NCBI RefSeq assembly: GCF_949987535.1
Contig: NC_080067.1
Location: 68,076,128-68,140,127, forward strand
Direction of reading: 5' to 3'
Length of the DNA: 64,000 nt
DNA from: Balaenoptera acutorostrata
Taxonomy: Eukaryota > Chordata > Mammalia > Artiodactyla > Balaenopteridae
The notes beneath the pieces are model-generated. The model did no database searches and had not been told where the DNA came from. It was given only the letters and a program-made list of their open reading frames with translations. Positions within the stretch are counted from its first letter, which is position 1. Every line of letters starts with the position of its first letter. Shown in pieces: positions 54,870-64,000 of the stretch. A program made the position numbers and the translations under genes.

Positions 54870-55075
54870 GTCTTTGGACCTAAACAGAACCTGGTTCAAA
54901 TCTTGTCCAGCTTTGCCACTAACTTGATGAGCAACCTTGGGAGAATTACATCCGGTCAGAGCCTCATCTGAAAAGAGGCATAATAACCCCTGTGTGGCAG
55001 GGCTGTGATGAGGGTCCAATGGACAGAAAGCACCTAGCACAGGCTCAGCAAACAACAGCAGTTATTGTTGGAGCC
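54870..55075 (+). mobile_element. MIR SINE
   Basis: 'cctggttcaaatcttgtcca', 'gagcaaccttgggagaatta' and 'gaaagcacctagcacaggct' span a MIR. Confidence 0.85.
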
Positions 55076-55079
55076 AGGG

Positions 55080-55549
55080 AGCTTCTGTGTCCCAGGCCCC
55101 TCCTGAGCTGGGCTCCTGGGGCTGAGGCAGGGGGATGGTGGGGGCAGGGCGTGGAGCCCTAGATTTGACTCTAAGGATCAGCCCCTTTTAGCGCTTTGCT
55201 CTTCTGGCCCTGCCTGTGGGGCCGGCTTTGGGAAAGTCACGTGACTTCAGGCTGCCCCCTTAGCCATCCCTACTCCTCCCTTTCTTTACATCTGCTTGGC
55301 TCTGGAGGGGTGAGGTAATCCCGGGGAGAGAACCTCGCTCCTCCTTGGAGGTATAACCACTGTCCTCTTGCTGGAGGCTGGATGATGATGGTGAGAGGGC
55401 TAACCTCCCCCTGGCCCTCCTGCCCTGGCCGTGCCCCATGGCAGGATCGGTCAGGAGACAGAGACTCCAGTCTAGAAGGCTCTCGTGGTGTTCCCCTGAA
55501 AACATCCACAGGCTTGGAGGGTATTTCTGGGGGACAATGGCTGTTTTTA
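55080..55549. other. Unassigned sequence
   Basis: No repeat or exon recognised. Confidence 0.4.
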
Positions 55550-55760
55550 TAGTGCTTGCAGCACTGTAATAGTAATATTAATCATCGTAATTATTATGTG
55601 TGGCACTGCGCAGTTTGCAAAGCCCTTTCTCATACCCCATCTTTTTACTCCTCTCAACAAACAACCTCGCGGAGTGATATTGTTATTATCTCCATTTCAG
55701 AAATGAGGCCATTGAGGCCCAATGAGTAAATGATGACCATAGGTAAGTGATAAGTGATCT
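55550..55760 (-). mobile_element. MIR-like fragment
   Basis: 'ttattatctccatttcagaa' followed by 'atgaggccattgaggc' is inverted MIR-type text. Confidence 0.7.
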
Positions 55761-56794
55761 CTTCTGACCACAAATCCTAGAGAGTAAACATGGTACACAT
55801 GGGCTCAATAGCAAGACCCCTGGGGGCTTCTCCCTTTGCTCTGAGTGCCTGCACACACCAGGAGGAGGTCCTTTCTGTTCTCTGTTCAGTAAAGAAAGGG
55901 AGAATCTGATTAAAATGGAGGTGGGGAAAACAGAGGGGAGGGAAGGTGATTTTCCCCAGGTTCTGGGTGTGGACTTAACGAGCTGAGAGGGCAGATGCCT
56001 CCGTGCCATGGGTGGTGTTTCGAGTGTAGGAAGGTTAGCGGGCTCCACACTAGGTGCCTGTTAGGTGGCCCCCGCCAGGACACTGTCCAGCCACAGCCTT
56101 GGAGAAGAGAACAAGGTTCGCCTTTGTGGTGCACCCCTGCCCTGCTGGGGAAGAGAAATCTCTGGAAAGGTTTTCCAGGGAGCAAGATCCGCCCCCCCAC
56201 TCCTTCCCCGCCCCCGCCAACACAGAGTGCTCAGAGGGGCACTTGTCCTGGGGCTGGGTCAAGTGCCATGTCACCTACCTGCTGCTACAGAGGGGCATGG
56301 GGGCAGGCTTGCCAAGACCAGCAGGGAGCTGCTGGCAGCCCGCCCAGTCTCCCTTTCCCCATCCGCAGAGAGAGAGGTGGCCCAGGACCCCACCTCCTCA
56401 GCACCTGCGAGGCCCAAACCCATAACAACAACTGTGGAGGAAAAGAGCCTTTAGAAAGAAAGAAGAGAGCTTTTGACTTCCAAATTGCCACCATGTGCTA
56501 TGGGGTAGGCAGGAGGAAGGGAAGTCCCCACCAATTGTCCTGAAGCCAGCTGTCGGTTTAGTTTGGCCACTGCCTGTCCCTCTGCCCTTGCGGCCAGCTG
56601 TGTGGTGGTACTATTTTCAGCATGAGCGGCAGAGCACAAATGTCCTCCCTGCAGTCAGCCAGCTTCCCCACCTGGAGGACTCGGGGCCCCTCCGCCGGGC
56701 GGCGGGCAAGCAGGGCCTCAGACTACTTCCTGGAAACTTTATGGTCCTTCTCCCTGCTCTGCTCGGTGCCTCTGCCAGGGATTGCTCAGATAAT
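55761..56794. other. Unassigned, GC-rich
   Basis: A 182-codon frame (+, 55995-56543) overlaps other frames on both strands. No domain recognised, treated as chance. Confidence 0.4.
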
Positions 56795-56900
56795 AAGGCA
56801 CTATAATAACGGTGACCATTTATTGATCACCTACCATAGGCTAGGCTTCGTGCAAGGCGTTTCATTTACATTATCTTATGCGTTCCCACTTGGTCCTGCT
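56795..56900 (-). mobile_element. MIR fragment
   Basis: 'ttattgatcacctaccatag' followed by 'gctaggcttcgtgcaaggcg' is inverted MIR. Confidence 0.75.
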
Positions 56901-58049
56901 TGTTCTATACCCTGCTTTAGAAAGAGGTCTGCTATGTAGAGAACAGGTATATTGCTTCTTGTTCATTAAACTTGTGGCTGATAGATTCTTCTCTTAAAAC
57001 AAACAAACAAACAAAACCCCACATTGTTTTCATGGGGAAAATAGACTTCATTTATATTACTTTGCTTTGCAGGAAAACCTCCAGGAACCTCAGTGGGCAC
57101 TACTTCTGCAGACGTGTCACCTAAAATTCACTAGCATCTTCCTGGTCCCAGCTGTTCTTCCCATCAGGGAGGCTGTACTTTAGAGTCTGTTTCTCCAGCC
57201 TTTCCCTCCCTTGCTCAACAACTGAGGCCTTTCCTATCAGAATTGGAGGGGCAGAGGTTCTGGGTCCAGCTATGGACTGGTGGGCCGTCGGGGGCCTTAG
57301 CAAGCCTCCCCTCCCAGCCACGGGGGCCCTGGGACGCTTCCCCTGCAGGAGCTGCCAGGAGAGTGGAGGGTTTGTGGGAGGGCTGTCGGTGTAGGGAGGG
57401 AAAGGGGAACATTTCTCCAGCTGGTGGCAGGAGCTGGCTAGCCAGAGGCCTTGTTCACGGCCCAGTGCAGTGCGGCTCTTGTGTCTATGAGCTTTGTGAG
57501 ATTTAGAGCGCTCTGTATTAGCCACAGGTTTTTTGGGGTCACATCAAAGGTTAGAAAGCCATGGAAAGAGTTCTTTCCCCATGAATCACACTTCCCAAAA
57601 ACTGTAATTCTCTGAGAGGAGCCGGCTTGCTTTATAGAGCTGGCAGGAGAAAGGAGATAACAGGGACTCCTGGGGAGTTTTCCTGAAGAAAACTTCTCTG
57701 GAGGGCTAGACAAAGAAATTCTCAGTAGAGGAGCCAGAGGAGGAGAAAGACCCACTGGGACCAGGTTGATGGACTAGGATTTGGGGATTGGGATGAGGGG
57801 GCAACAGGGCTTCAGGTGCTGCTGGCCTGGAAGGATTGGGCCCTTGCATTGCACAACTCCAGGGCACACCCTGCCTTCTGCAGTACACGACCTACACAGC
57901 CACATATAGCAACGCTTTCCTTGCTCCCTCATGGATGGATTGGTTATATCTCTAATGGGCTCCCATAGAATCCTCTGGATGGTCGAAGAATATGATTATC
58001 CAGGTGCTTATCTGCACCCCATTTCCAGCCACTTCACAGTTGCACCTTT
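56901..58049. other. Unassigned sequence with a short (AAAC)n run
   Basis: 56996-57018 is (AAAC)n. Otherwise no repeat or exon recognised. Confidence 0.4.
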
Positions 58050-58140
58050 GAGAACAGGGACCCTAACTTCTTAGCTTTTGTTTTCCAGCCTGACACATAG
58101 TTTAAGGTCAGCAAATGTTTGTGGAATGAATGAATAAACA
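58050..58140 (+). mobile_element. L2 3' end
   Basis: 'gagaacagggaccctaactt' and 'tgtttgtggaatgaatgaat' are the L2 terminus. Confidence 0.8.
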
Positions 58141-58600
58141 TTGTCGAGAGAATTCTTTTAGCATTTAGGGACTGGTATGGCTAGCTCAAGTATTAGGAGC
58201 CAAGAGACCTTTGATTTCTTTGAAGAGAAAGTACTATCCAAATACACCAACTCTTTTAAGACCCAAATGGACCACTGCCTGCTTTTAGGAGGCCCCCAGA
58301 TGAATTTTTGTTTACTTAGTTCCTCCTTCATTTCTCAAACACTAGTCCCTGTCTCAGGCACCATGATGGGATACGCTTGAGAACCCCACAGTCCTAATGG
58401 GGTGACACACACTGGGCCTTGCAATGGAGTGGTCAAAACTGTCAAAACGAAGGGCACATGTGGGGCATGTACAGGGGCTACAGGGTTCTAGAAAGGGAGT
58501 GGCTCACTCACTGCCAGGATGGCAGGCTTCACAGAGTGGGTGATGGGGGCAGGGGATGGAGAGCAGACATGGAGGGGAACTGTCTTTGCTCTGCTCTTAC

Positions 58601-58765
58601 CTAGGCTTTGTCTCTCTTGAGCACAAAGAGGTTAAGTGTCTACTCCAGGGTCACACGGCTAATGAGTAGGTCTCAAAGCTGATTCTTCAACGCCATATCC
58701 TGTGACCTAGCACCAGCTCTCTCTCTGTGCTTGAGCCCAGGCCTTGCTAACCTGTCCATCCAAAA
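58601..58765. repeat. Local duplication, copy A
   Basis: Matches 59477-59640 in direct orientation over about 165 bp, roughly 80% by eye. Part is inverted MIR text ('gaggttaagtgtctactcca'), but the match extends beyond MIR to 'tgtgcttgagccc'. Confidence 0.7.
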
Positions 58766-59264
58766 GCCCCTGTGGCCTCACAGAGCATCTGATGTAAGAG
58801 GAGGCCTCAGCCACGGAGTTGATTCCTGAGCCATCCTGGTGACGTGTCTGGGCCTCTTTTTACCTGTCGTTATCCTGTTAACAATCCAGCTTGTTCCCAG
58901 CTCTGCACCTGTCTTGCTCAACAGTTTGATGCTCTGCTGACCTACTTGGCAGCTCTCGTGCTTCCTGCTTTGTTCCCCAGGCTCTGCCTGGCAATCGTCC
59001 TCGTGGATTATAGCACCTTTGCACCCTTGGGCAGCTGGCCTTCAGGTTGTCATGAAGCACTGGGGGCTTCAGTTCCTCCAGGTCAAGGCACACCTCACTC
59101 CACCAAGCCTCCTGCACAAGCCAAGGCCAAACAGAGTCCCTGGCCCTGCTGCCAGATATCCCCAGCCAGGCTCCTCTGCTAGGACTTCACCTCTTCCCTC
59201 AGCTCACCAACAGGGGCACTGCCCATCCCTGCCCCCTGGGCTGCAATAGGAGAGAGGCCATGGG
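58766..59264. other. Unassigned sequence
   Basis: Lies between the two duplicated copies. No repeat or exon recognised. Confidence 0.4.
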
Positions 59265-59420
59265 CTCCAAAATCAGACAGACCTGGTTCAACTTCAGCAC
59301 CTGTCAGTTTTCAGAAGTTCCTTAACTTCCCTGAGCCTTATTTTCCCATCTGTAAAATGGGAATAGTAATACCTACCTCACAAAAATATACGCACAATCT
59401 GTACCTGGTACATGGCTGAG
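59265..59420 (+). mobile_element. MIR SINE
   Basis: 'tccttaacttccctgagcct' and 'cccatctgtaaaatgggaat' are MIR core. Confidence 0.85.
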
Positions 59421-59476
59421 GAAGTGGGAGCTGACATCATCTACTACTTATAAAAGTTTTACAAAAGCTCACGTAT

Positions 59477-59640
59477 CTAGGCTCTGGCTCTCTTGAGCAC
59501 AGAGAGGTTAAGTGCCTACTCCAAGGTCACATGGCTAGTTAGTAGGTCTCAAACCCAATCCTTCAGCTCCACATCCTGTGACACACCACCATCTCGCTTT
59601 CTGTGCTCAAGCCCCAGCTTTGATAGGTTGTCCAATCTAT
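59477..59640. repeat. Local duplication, copy B
   Basis: Direct partner of 58601-58765, about 876 bp away. Shares 'tagtaggtctcaaa'-type, 'atcctgtgac' and 'ctgtgct(c/t)(a/g)agccc' words. Confidence 0.7.
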
Positions 59641-59679
59641 GGGTCTTTTTTTGACCCCGAGATGCACAGAGGAAGCCTG

Positions 59680-59765
59680 AGTTAGCCCATTTTACAGTGA
59701 GGGGACTGGGGCTCAGCGCAAATAAGTGAGTTTCCCTAGGTCGCACTGCTCATCAGGAGGGAGCT
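59680..59765 (-). mobile_element. MIR fragment
   Basis: 'gcccattttacagtgagggg' followed by 'actggggctcagcgc' is inverted MIR. Confidence 0.7.
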
Positions 59766-60794
59766 GGGTGAGAACCACTTGATTCTGCATTCTATGGCCT
59801 CAAAATAAATCCTTCCCATCTCTTCCCTCCACTGTCAGGGGACCCAGCCCTATTCTGAGAAGGCCTTCTCTCCCCATGATCAGAATGTCTGTGAGTTCAG
59901 GCATCATTCTGGCTCTTTCCACGGTCCCAAGCAGACGCTTCAAGTGGAGAACAGTGAGAAGGCCTCTCTGGACAGGTCTTGGGGGATGAGGAACACAGTG
60001 TCTGGAGCCCTGGGAAGGAGGAGACTGCTGGCTGAGATCCGCTCCTCGTGCCCCTGCGTCAGCCCAGACTCTCCCCCTGCCCCAGCCCCTGGCCAGAGCA
60101 ACCCTGTGGCCAGTTGACAGTGGCCACCCAGCCCCCATCCCCGGGCTGCCAAGGTTGGCAGCCTCACGGCCATGCTGCACAACTCTGTGCCTCTCCTCCT
60201 CAGTTTATTCCTTCCAGATACACAGTTGCTGCTTTTTATTTGGATCACTTTTCTGTGTTATGGTATTTCGGTTGTTTTTCCACTCCTTCCCCCCATCCCC
60301 CTGCCTTTCCCCCATGGCAGGATTCCTGAGAAGACTAGCTTTTGGAAAGCGCTGCAAGCACATCTGCTCTCTGGCTACAGCATTCCAGGAGGGCCCTGTC
60401 AGGGGCTCGGCTCTTGGGGAGCCAGGACACGCTGGGCAGCAGAGGCTGGGGGGCAGGGTTCAGGGGCCCTGGCAGTGGAGGCCCGTGGTGGGCACGCTCC
60501 CTGCAGCAGGCAGGGCTGAGCCTCAGGGCCTGGGGGTGCTGCCTAAGTCCTGGGGCCACAGCTCACCAGCTCCCCGGCCCTGCTGTCTGTGACTGTTGGC
60601 TCTGTAGGCTCAGATCTGCGTATGCTAGACTCGGGGTGAGAGAGAAACCAGGAGCCTTGGAAAACACCCTGGCCCTCCATCCCTTTTGTCAGAACCTCTT
60701 TGGTCAGCGGTTCTGAGGGGGTGGGGGTCCTGTGTGTGTGTGATTTGTGTAGGCGCAGTCGAGTGCGCTAGAAAGTGTGTGCTGATTGCGTGCA
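59766..60794. other. Unassigned sequence
   Basis: GC-rich from 60380. Short frames on both strands, no recognised protein. Confidence 0.4.
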
Positions 60795-60995
60795 GGCTCG
60801 GAAGTCACAGGGCCGGGGTTCGATTCCTGACTTCCCACCAAAGGCTGTGTGAATCTGGGCAAGTCACCGCGAAGTGGGCATGATAACATACCTCCCTCCA
60901 ACGTTGTTGTGAGGGTGAACTGAGTTAACACATGAAAATACTTCCTTGCACATAGTAAGTGCTCAATAAGTATTTTAGCTATCATTATTATATAT
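60795..60995 (+). mobile_element. MIR SINE, near full length
   Basis: 'ggggttcgattcctgacttc', 'tgaatctgggcaagtcaccg' and 'catagtaagtgctcaataag' span the family end to end, apart from a gap at the 'cctcagtttcc' core. Confidence 0.9.
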
Positions 60996-61024
60996 GCATG
61001 GGGGTACATATGGAGTTTAATAGA

Positions 61025-61205
61025 TTTGGGGTGGTGCTTCTTGGACTTTGGAGTGTGACAGTCACCTGGGAAGCCTGTTAAAAGTGCTGGCTTCTGGGCC
61101 TCACTTGCAGAGATTCTGATCCGGCAGGTCTTAGGTGGGCTCAGGAATTTACTTTTTAATCCAGAGACCCTGGTGATGCTGATGCACTGGTCCAGGGTCT
61201 GATCT
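61025..61205 (+). mobile_element. MER5A-like hAT element
   Basis: 'cagtcacctgggaagcctgt', 'gagattctgatccggcaggt' and 'ccctggtgatgctgatgcac' follow MER5A order. Confidence 0.85.
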
Positions 61206-61339
61206 GGAGTTGTCTGAGGTGTCTGGTGAACAGGCCCTTGGGATCCTGGGCTCTGGTACATCCATCAGAACTGCTTTGCAAATGTAACTGGAGACCAGAT
61301 AAAGGGATGGCATGGGATGAGGCTGAGGACGGACAGGAG

Positions 61340-61450
61340 CCATCTTAGGCAGAGCCTTGAGGCTCTAGGAAGGAATTAAGGTTGTTGGAGTTTTAGGCAT
61401 GGGATTGACACAGTCCTACTGAGTGATTTGGGTTGGACCACTCTGGTTTA
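61340..61450 (-). mobile_element. L2-like fragment
   Basis: 'catgggattgacacagtcct' and 'ttgggttggaccactctggt' resemble inverted L2 text. Confidence 0.55.
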
Positions 61451-62124
61451 CAAGCCCAGGGCACAGCAGATGGCAAAGAGGGTGTAAAATTGCAGTTAGC
61501 TCAAGGCCAGAGTGGCAGAAGTGTCTGTGCCCGTATAGAAGCAGCAGCAGTATCTGGAGGAAGAGAGAATGGCCCAGATTGAGCAGCCGTGCCAACTCCC
61601 TGCTCCCTCAGGCTGGGCATCTGAGCCACTGGCAGAGCAGCCAAGCACGGCCTAGGCTCCACGAGCTGATCACCTCACCCGCTGAGCCAGGCTGTGGCCC
61701 GACTGGAGGGCCTGGCTTAGGGTAAGAATCTGGATCTGTCAACTCATCCGCTCAAGAGCTTGTAGTTTCTTGATTATTTTTCTCTTTTTCTCTTAGTAAA
61801 GATCTTTTAGAAAAATCCTTTATTTTGACTGAGCTAAGGAAAGAAGGAGGTGGGATGTGCTGAGGCTGGGGAGAGGGCTGGTTACTGCTCCAGGGAGGAG
61901 CCTGGGGAGACCAGCAGTGGGGTTCCTGATGGGGAGGTCACCCCTTCAGGAGCAGGCCGGTAGGAGCAGCTCTGAGAGCTGGAGCCTCACCTGGGATCGA
62001 CTTTCAGGCAGTGGATTTGATGTGTTAATTAAGTGTATGTGAAGGTGAGTGAGTGTGCCCGTATGTGTGCACGTGCATGTGTGTGCGTAGATGTACATGT
62101 ACACGGGTGAGGGTTGCATGCACG
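61451..62124. other. Unassigned; TG-biased at the right end
   Basis: 62030-62110 is rich in GTGTG and GTACATGT words. No exon recognised. Confidence 0.4.
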
Positions 62125-62262
62125 TGTATTCAATTCATTTAACGACACCCACAAAATATTTATTGAGTGTGTACTATGTGCCAGACACTGTTCTAGATAT
62201 CTGGGATACATCAGTGAACAAAATGAAATCCTTGCCCTCAAGGAGCTTACTTTCTATGGGGA
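62125..62262 (-). mobile_element. L2 3' end
   Basis: 'atttattgagtgtgtactat', 'gtgccagacactgttctaga' and 'ttgccctcaaggagcttact' are the inverted L2 terminus. Confidence 0.85.
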
Positions 62263-62354
62263 TTTTGTGTGTGTAGAGGGGATGGATATGTGTTTGTGTG
62301 TATGAGTCTGTTGTACACACATGTGTGAAGAAAGAAGAATAACAACATGTGAGT

Positions 62355-62560
62355 GCACAGGCAGACCTGGGTCAAGAACCATCTGCCATTTCCTAGGCAT
62401 GTGATCCTGGGCAAAATATTTAACTTTTCTGAGGCTTGGGTTTTTACAAAATGGGAAAATGATCCCTTTCTCTCACAACTGTTGTGAGACTAAATGTAAA
62501 AATACTTGGAAAGCTCCAGGCAAAGTACCTGATATATGATAGTTGCCAAATGATATTTTT
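62355..62560 (+). mobile_element. MIR SINE
   Basis: 'gcatgtgatcctgggcaaaa' followed by 'tatttaacttttctgaggct' and 'caaagtacctgatatatgat'. Confidence 0.8.
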
Positions 62561-63399
62561 TTCTTCATGTCTCCTGTGGATTTGGAGGAGATATTTCTAC
62601 GTGTATATACCAAGTGTGCATTTGCATCTGGGCAACATGCCTTGTGTATCCAAGAGGCTGAATGTGAGGGTTCTCCCTGAGTGAGAACCTCCCTCCCTTG
62701 GGATATGTCCTGCACTGTGGAGATATCTCAGGTCTGATCAAAGGTGATGGTGTTACCTGGAAAGTTCCATTCCAAGACAGAAGAAGGTCCATTATAAAGT
62801 GGGGAGAGACAGGCTGCTAAGTCTGGAATCCCATGAGTTGGCCCATTTCAGCCTTGGTTAGGTCTGTCCTGAGTCCTTCCAGCAGCAGTGGGACTGTGTG
62901 TTTGCAATGCTGTTTTTAGTGCACACTAAGAATCTTAGCCACCCCTTCGCTGACACCCACCTACAACAACTTGCAGCTTCTCTTTTCCTAGTTCCATGAC
63001 TCCCTGGCCATGCTGCTCCCTCTGAGACCTTCTTAGCCCCCAGATCATTTGTAGAAGTATATCCAGAAGATGGACCCAGAAGGCAACTGTGGAGGCAGGA
63101 TTGCATTTCTGTGTAATCTGCTTGGGACTGCCAAGACCTTTGCTTTGAGCAAGAAGAGAGATGGGTCAGGATCCTACCCTCCTCCCTCTACACTCTTTCC
63201 CAAGGAGAGAGTCCGCGGTTTGGGCTATGTCTTCTAAGAGGCTGACTCAGAGCGTCTACCCTCACCCTCGGTGTCCCTCCTCTGCTCCATCTCCAAGTGT
63301 CCATCAGATATTCAACTGAGCAACTGAGACTCAATGTGACTGATGACATATCCATCTTCTTGACCACAAACCAGCTCCCTCTGGGCATCCAGCTGTTCT
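62561..63399. other. Unassigned sequence
   Basis: No repeat or exon recognised. Confidence 0.4.
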
Positions 63400-63885
63400 A
63401 GTGAATGACTCCAGCATTCTTCCAGACATGCCAGCTTGACGCTGTTGAGTCATACCTCACATGTCCCTCTGTTGCATTTCCCACAGCTGATCAGTTACCC
63501 AGTGGTTCCAAGTTATTCCCCCAACCAGTCCTTTCCCACCCCCATTCCTGCTGCACCACTCCCCTGGTCAGGCTGCCATCTACTCCAATTTGGAGTGGCC
63601 TCCCTGCCTCCAGCCTCCCCCTTCACGACCAGCCAGGCCACCGTCCTTGTGCTCATTGCTCTCCCTCAGCCGCTGCCCCCCAGCTGCTCTCTCCATCCAC
63701 AGCACCCTCTCCTCTCCTCCACAAACTCTGTTCCAACCTAACTGGTCCCCTCGTGGTTCCCAGGACACTGCACCTTCCTGCTACCTGACCTTGGCTGAAG
63801 TGGTTTCCCTTGCCTAGAATCCTTTTCTCCATTCCAAGCTTTTACCTAAATTCTAGCCATCTCTCACAGTATATAAAATCCCTGG
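63400..63885 (+). mobile_element. L2 LINE remnant
   Basis: 'ctactccaatttggagtggc' followed by 'ctccctgcctccagcc' and 'cccttgcctagaatcctttt' fit L2 internal to 3' text. Worn. Confidence 0.5.
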
Positions 63886-63902
63886 CTGAGATGTTATAAG
63901 GC

Positions 63903-64000
63903 ACGGGTGCCTAGAGCCCGTGCTCCGCGACAAGAGAAGCCACTACGATGAGAAGCCCGCGCACTGCAATGAAAGAGGAGCCCCCGCTCACCGCAACTAG
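63903..64000 (+). mobile_element. CHR SINE (B-type), 5'-truncated and cut by the window end
   Basis: It opens inside the body of the SINE ('gtgcctagagcccgtgctcc') with no 5' tRNA-like part, then continues 'gatgagaagcccgcgcactg' to the last base. Confidence 0.9.

Noticed and set aside
1462..64000. tRNA genes suggested by A-box and B-box words
   Set aside because: All such words sit at the 5' ends of CHR or MIR SINEs. No intact cloverleaf tRNA gene was seen.

Overview
This window is nuclear DNA from a mammal, most likely a whale or dolphin (Cetacea). The main evidence is at least seventeen copies of tRNA-derived CHR-type SINEs carrying the cetacean/hippo-type 5' end (cttccctggtggcgcagtgg) and an (A)n/(ATAA)n tail. 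Ancient mammalian MIR, L2, L1M, MER5 and MaLR repeats, a ruminant/cetacean-type mariner hairpin and one short cetartiodactyl-type L1 insertion fit this. The exact species cannot be read from the sequence.

I found no protein-coding gene, rRNA, tRNA gene or CRISPR array that I can support. The longest open frames (about 190-217 codons) lie in GC-rich or low-complexity DNA or run through SINEs. Several of them lack an ATG start, and I recognise no protein family in any of them. The window therefore reads as intergenic or intronic DNA.

Layout. 1-1380 is a nested stack of transposons (L2, then L1M and a CHR SINE, then a MaLR LTR, then a mariner hairpin). 1425-6600 holds MIRs, a second LTR-like element, two full CHR SINEs and a MER5 split by one of them. 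7956-11100 is rich in simple sequence: a CA block, a 72-bp alternating TG/CG tract, an L2 with an internal 45-bp duplication, and a 340-bp GA-rich tract. 12300-16220 is L2 and L1 ORF2 remnants broken by three SINEs. 17000-24800 has MIR, L2 and SINE copies and a strong C-run (G-quadruplex) motif. 27000-29640 has an L1 ORF2 remnant, a SINE, a MER5A and MIRs. 29640-34100 and about 35150-36740 are repeat-poor and include blocks that look like conserved non-coding DNA. 36740-45400 is repeat-rich again (SINE pair, L1, L2, MIR, CA repeat). 45400-49870 is repeat-poor and GC-rich in part. 49875-54310 is an L1 3' end split by a SINE, a hAT-like element, a MER5 split by a SINE, and a young L1 fragment. 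54870-64000 is MIR/L2 remnants, a local duplication near 58.6/59.5 kb, and a SINE cut by the window edge.

No genes work together here. If the window has a function it is most likely regulatory: several AT-rich, repeat-free blocks with clustered homeodomain, SOX, POU and E-box-like words (best at 32740-33130, 42890-43030 and 45425-45650) are plausible enhancers of a developmental gene outside the window. That is inference only. I did not find a new biological system. The most interesting items are the microRNA-like mariner hairpin, the Z-DNA-type tract, the two SINE subfamilies with clean target duplications, and the candidate enhancers. All repeat names are from memory of the families, without a database search, so subfamily labels are approximate.
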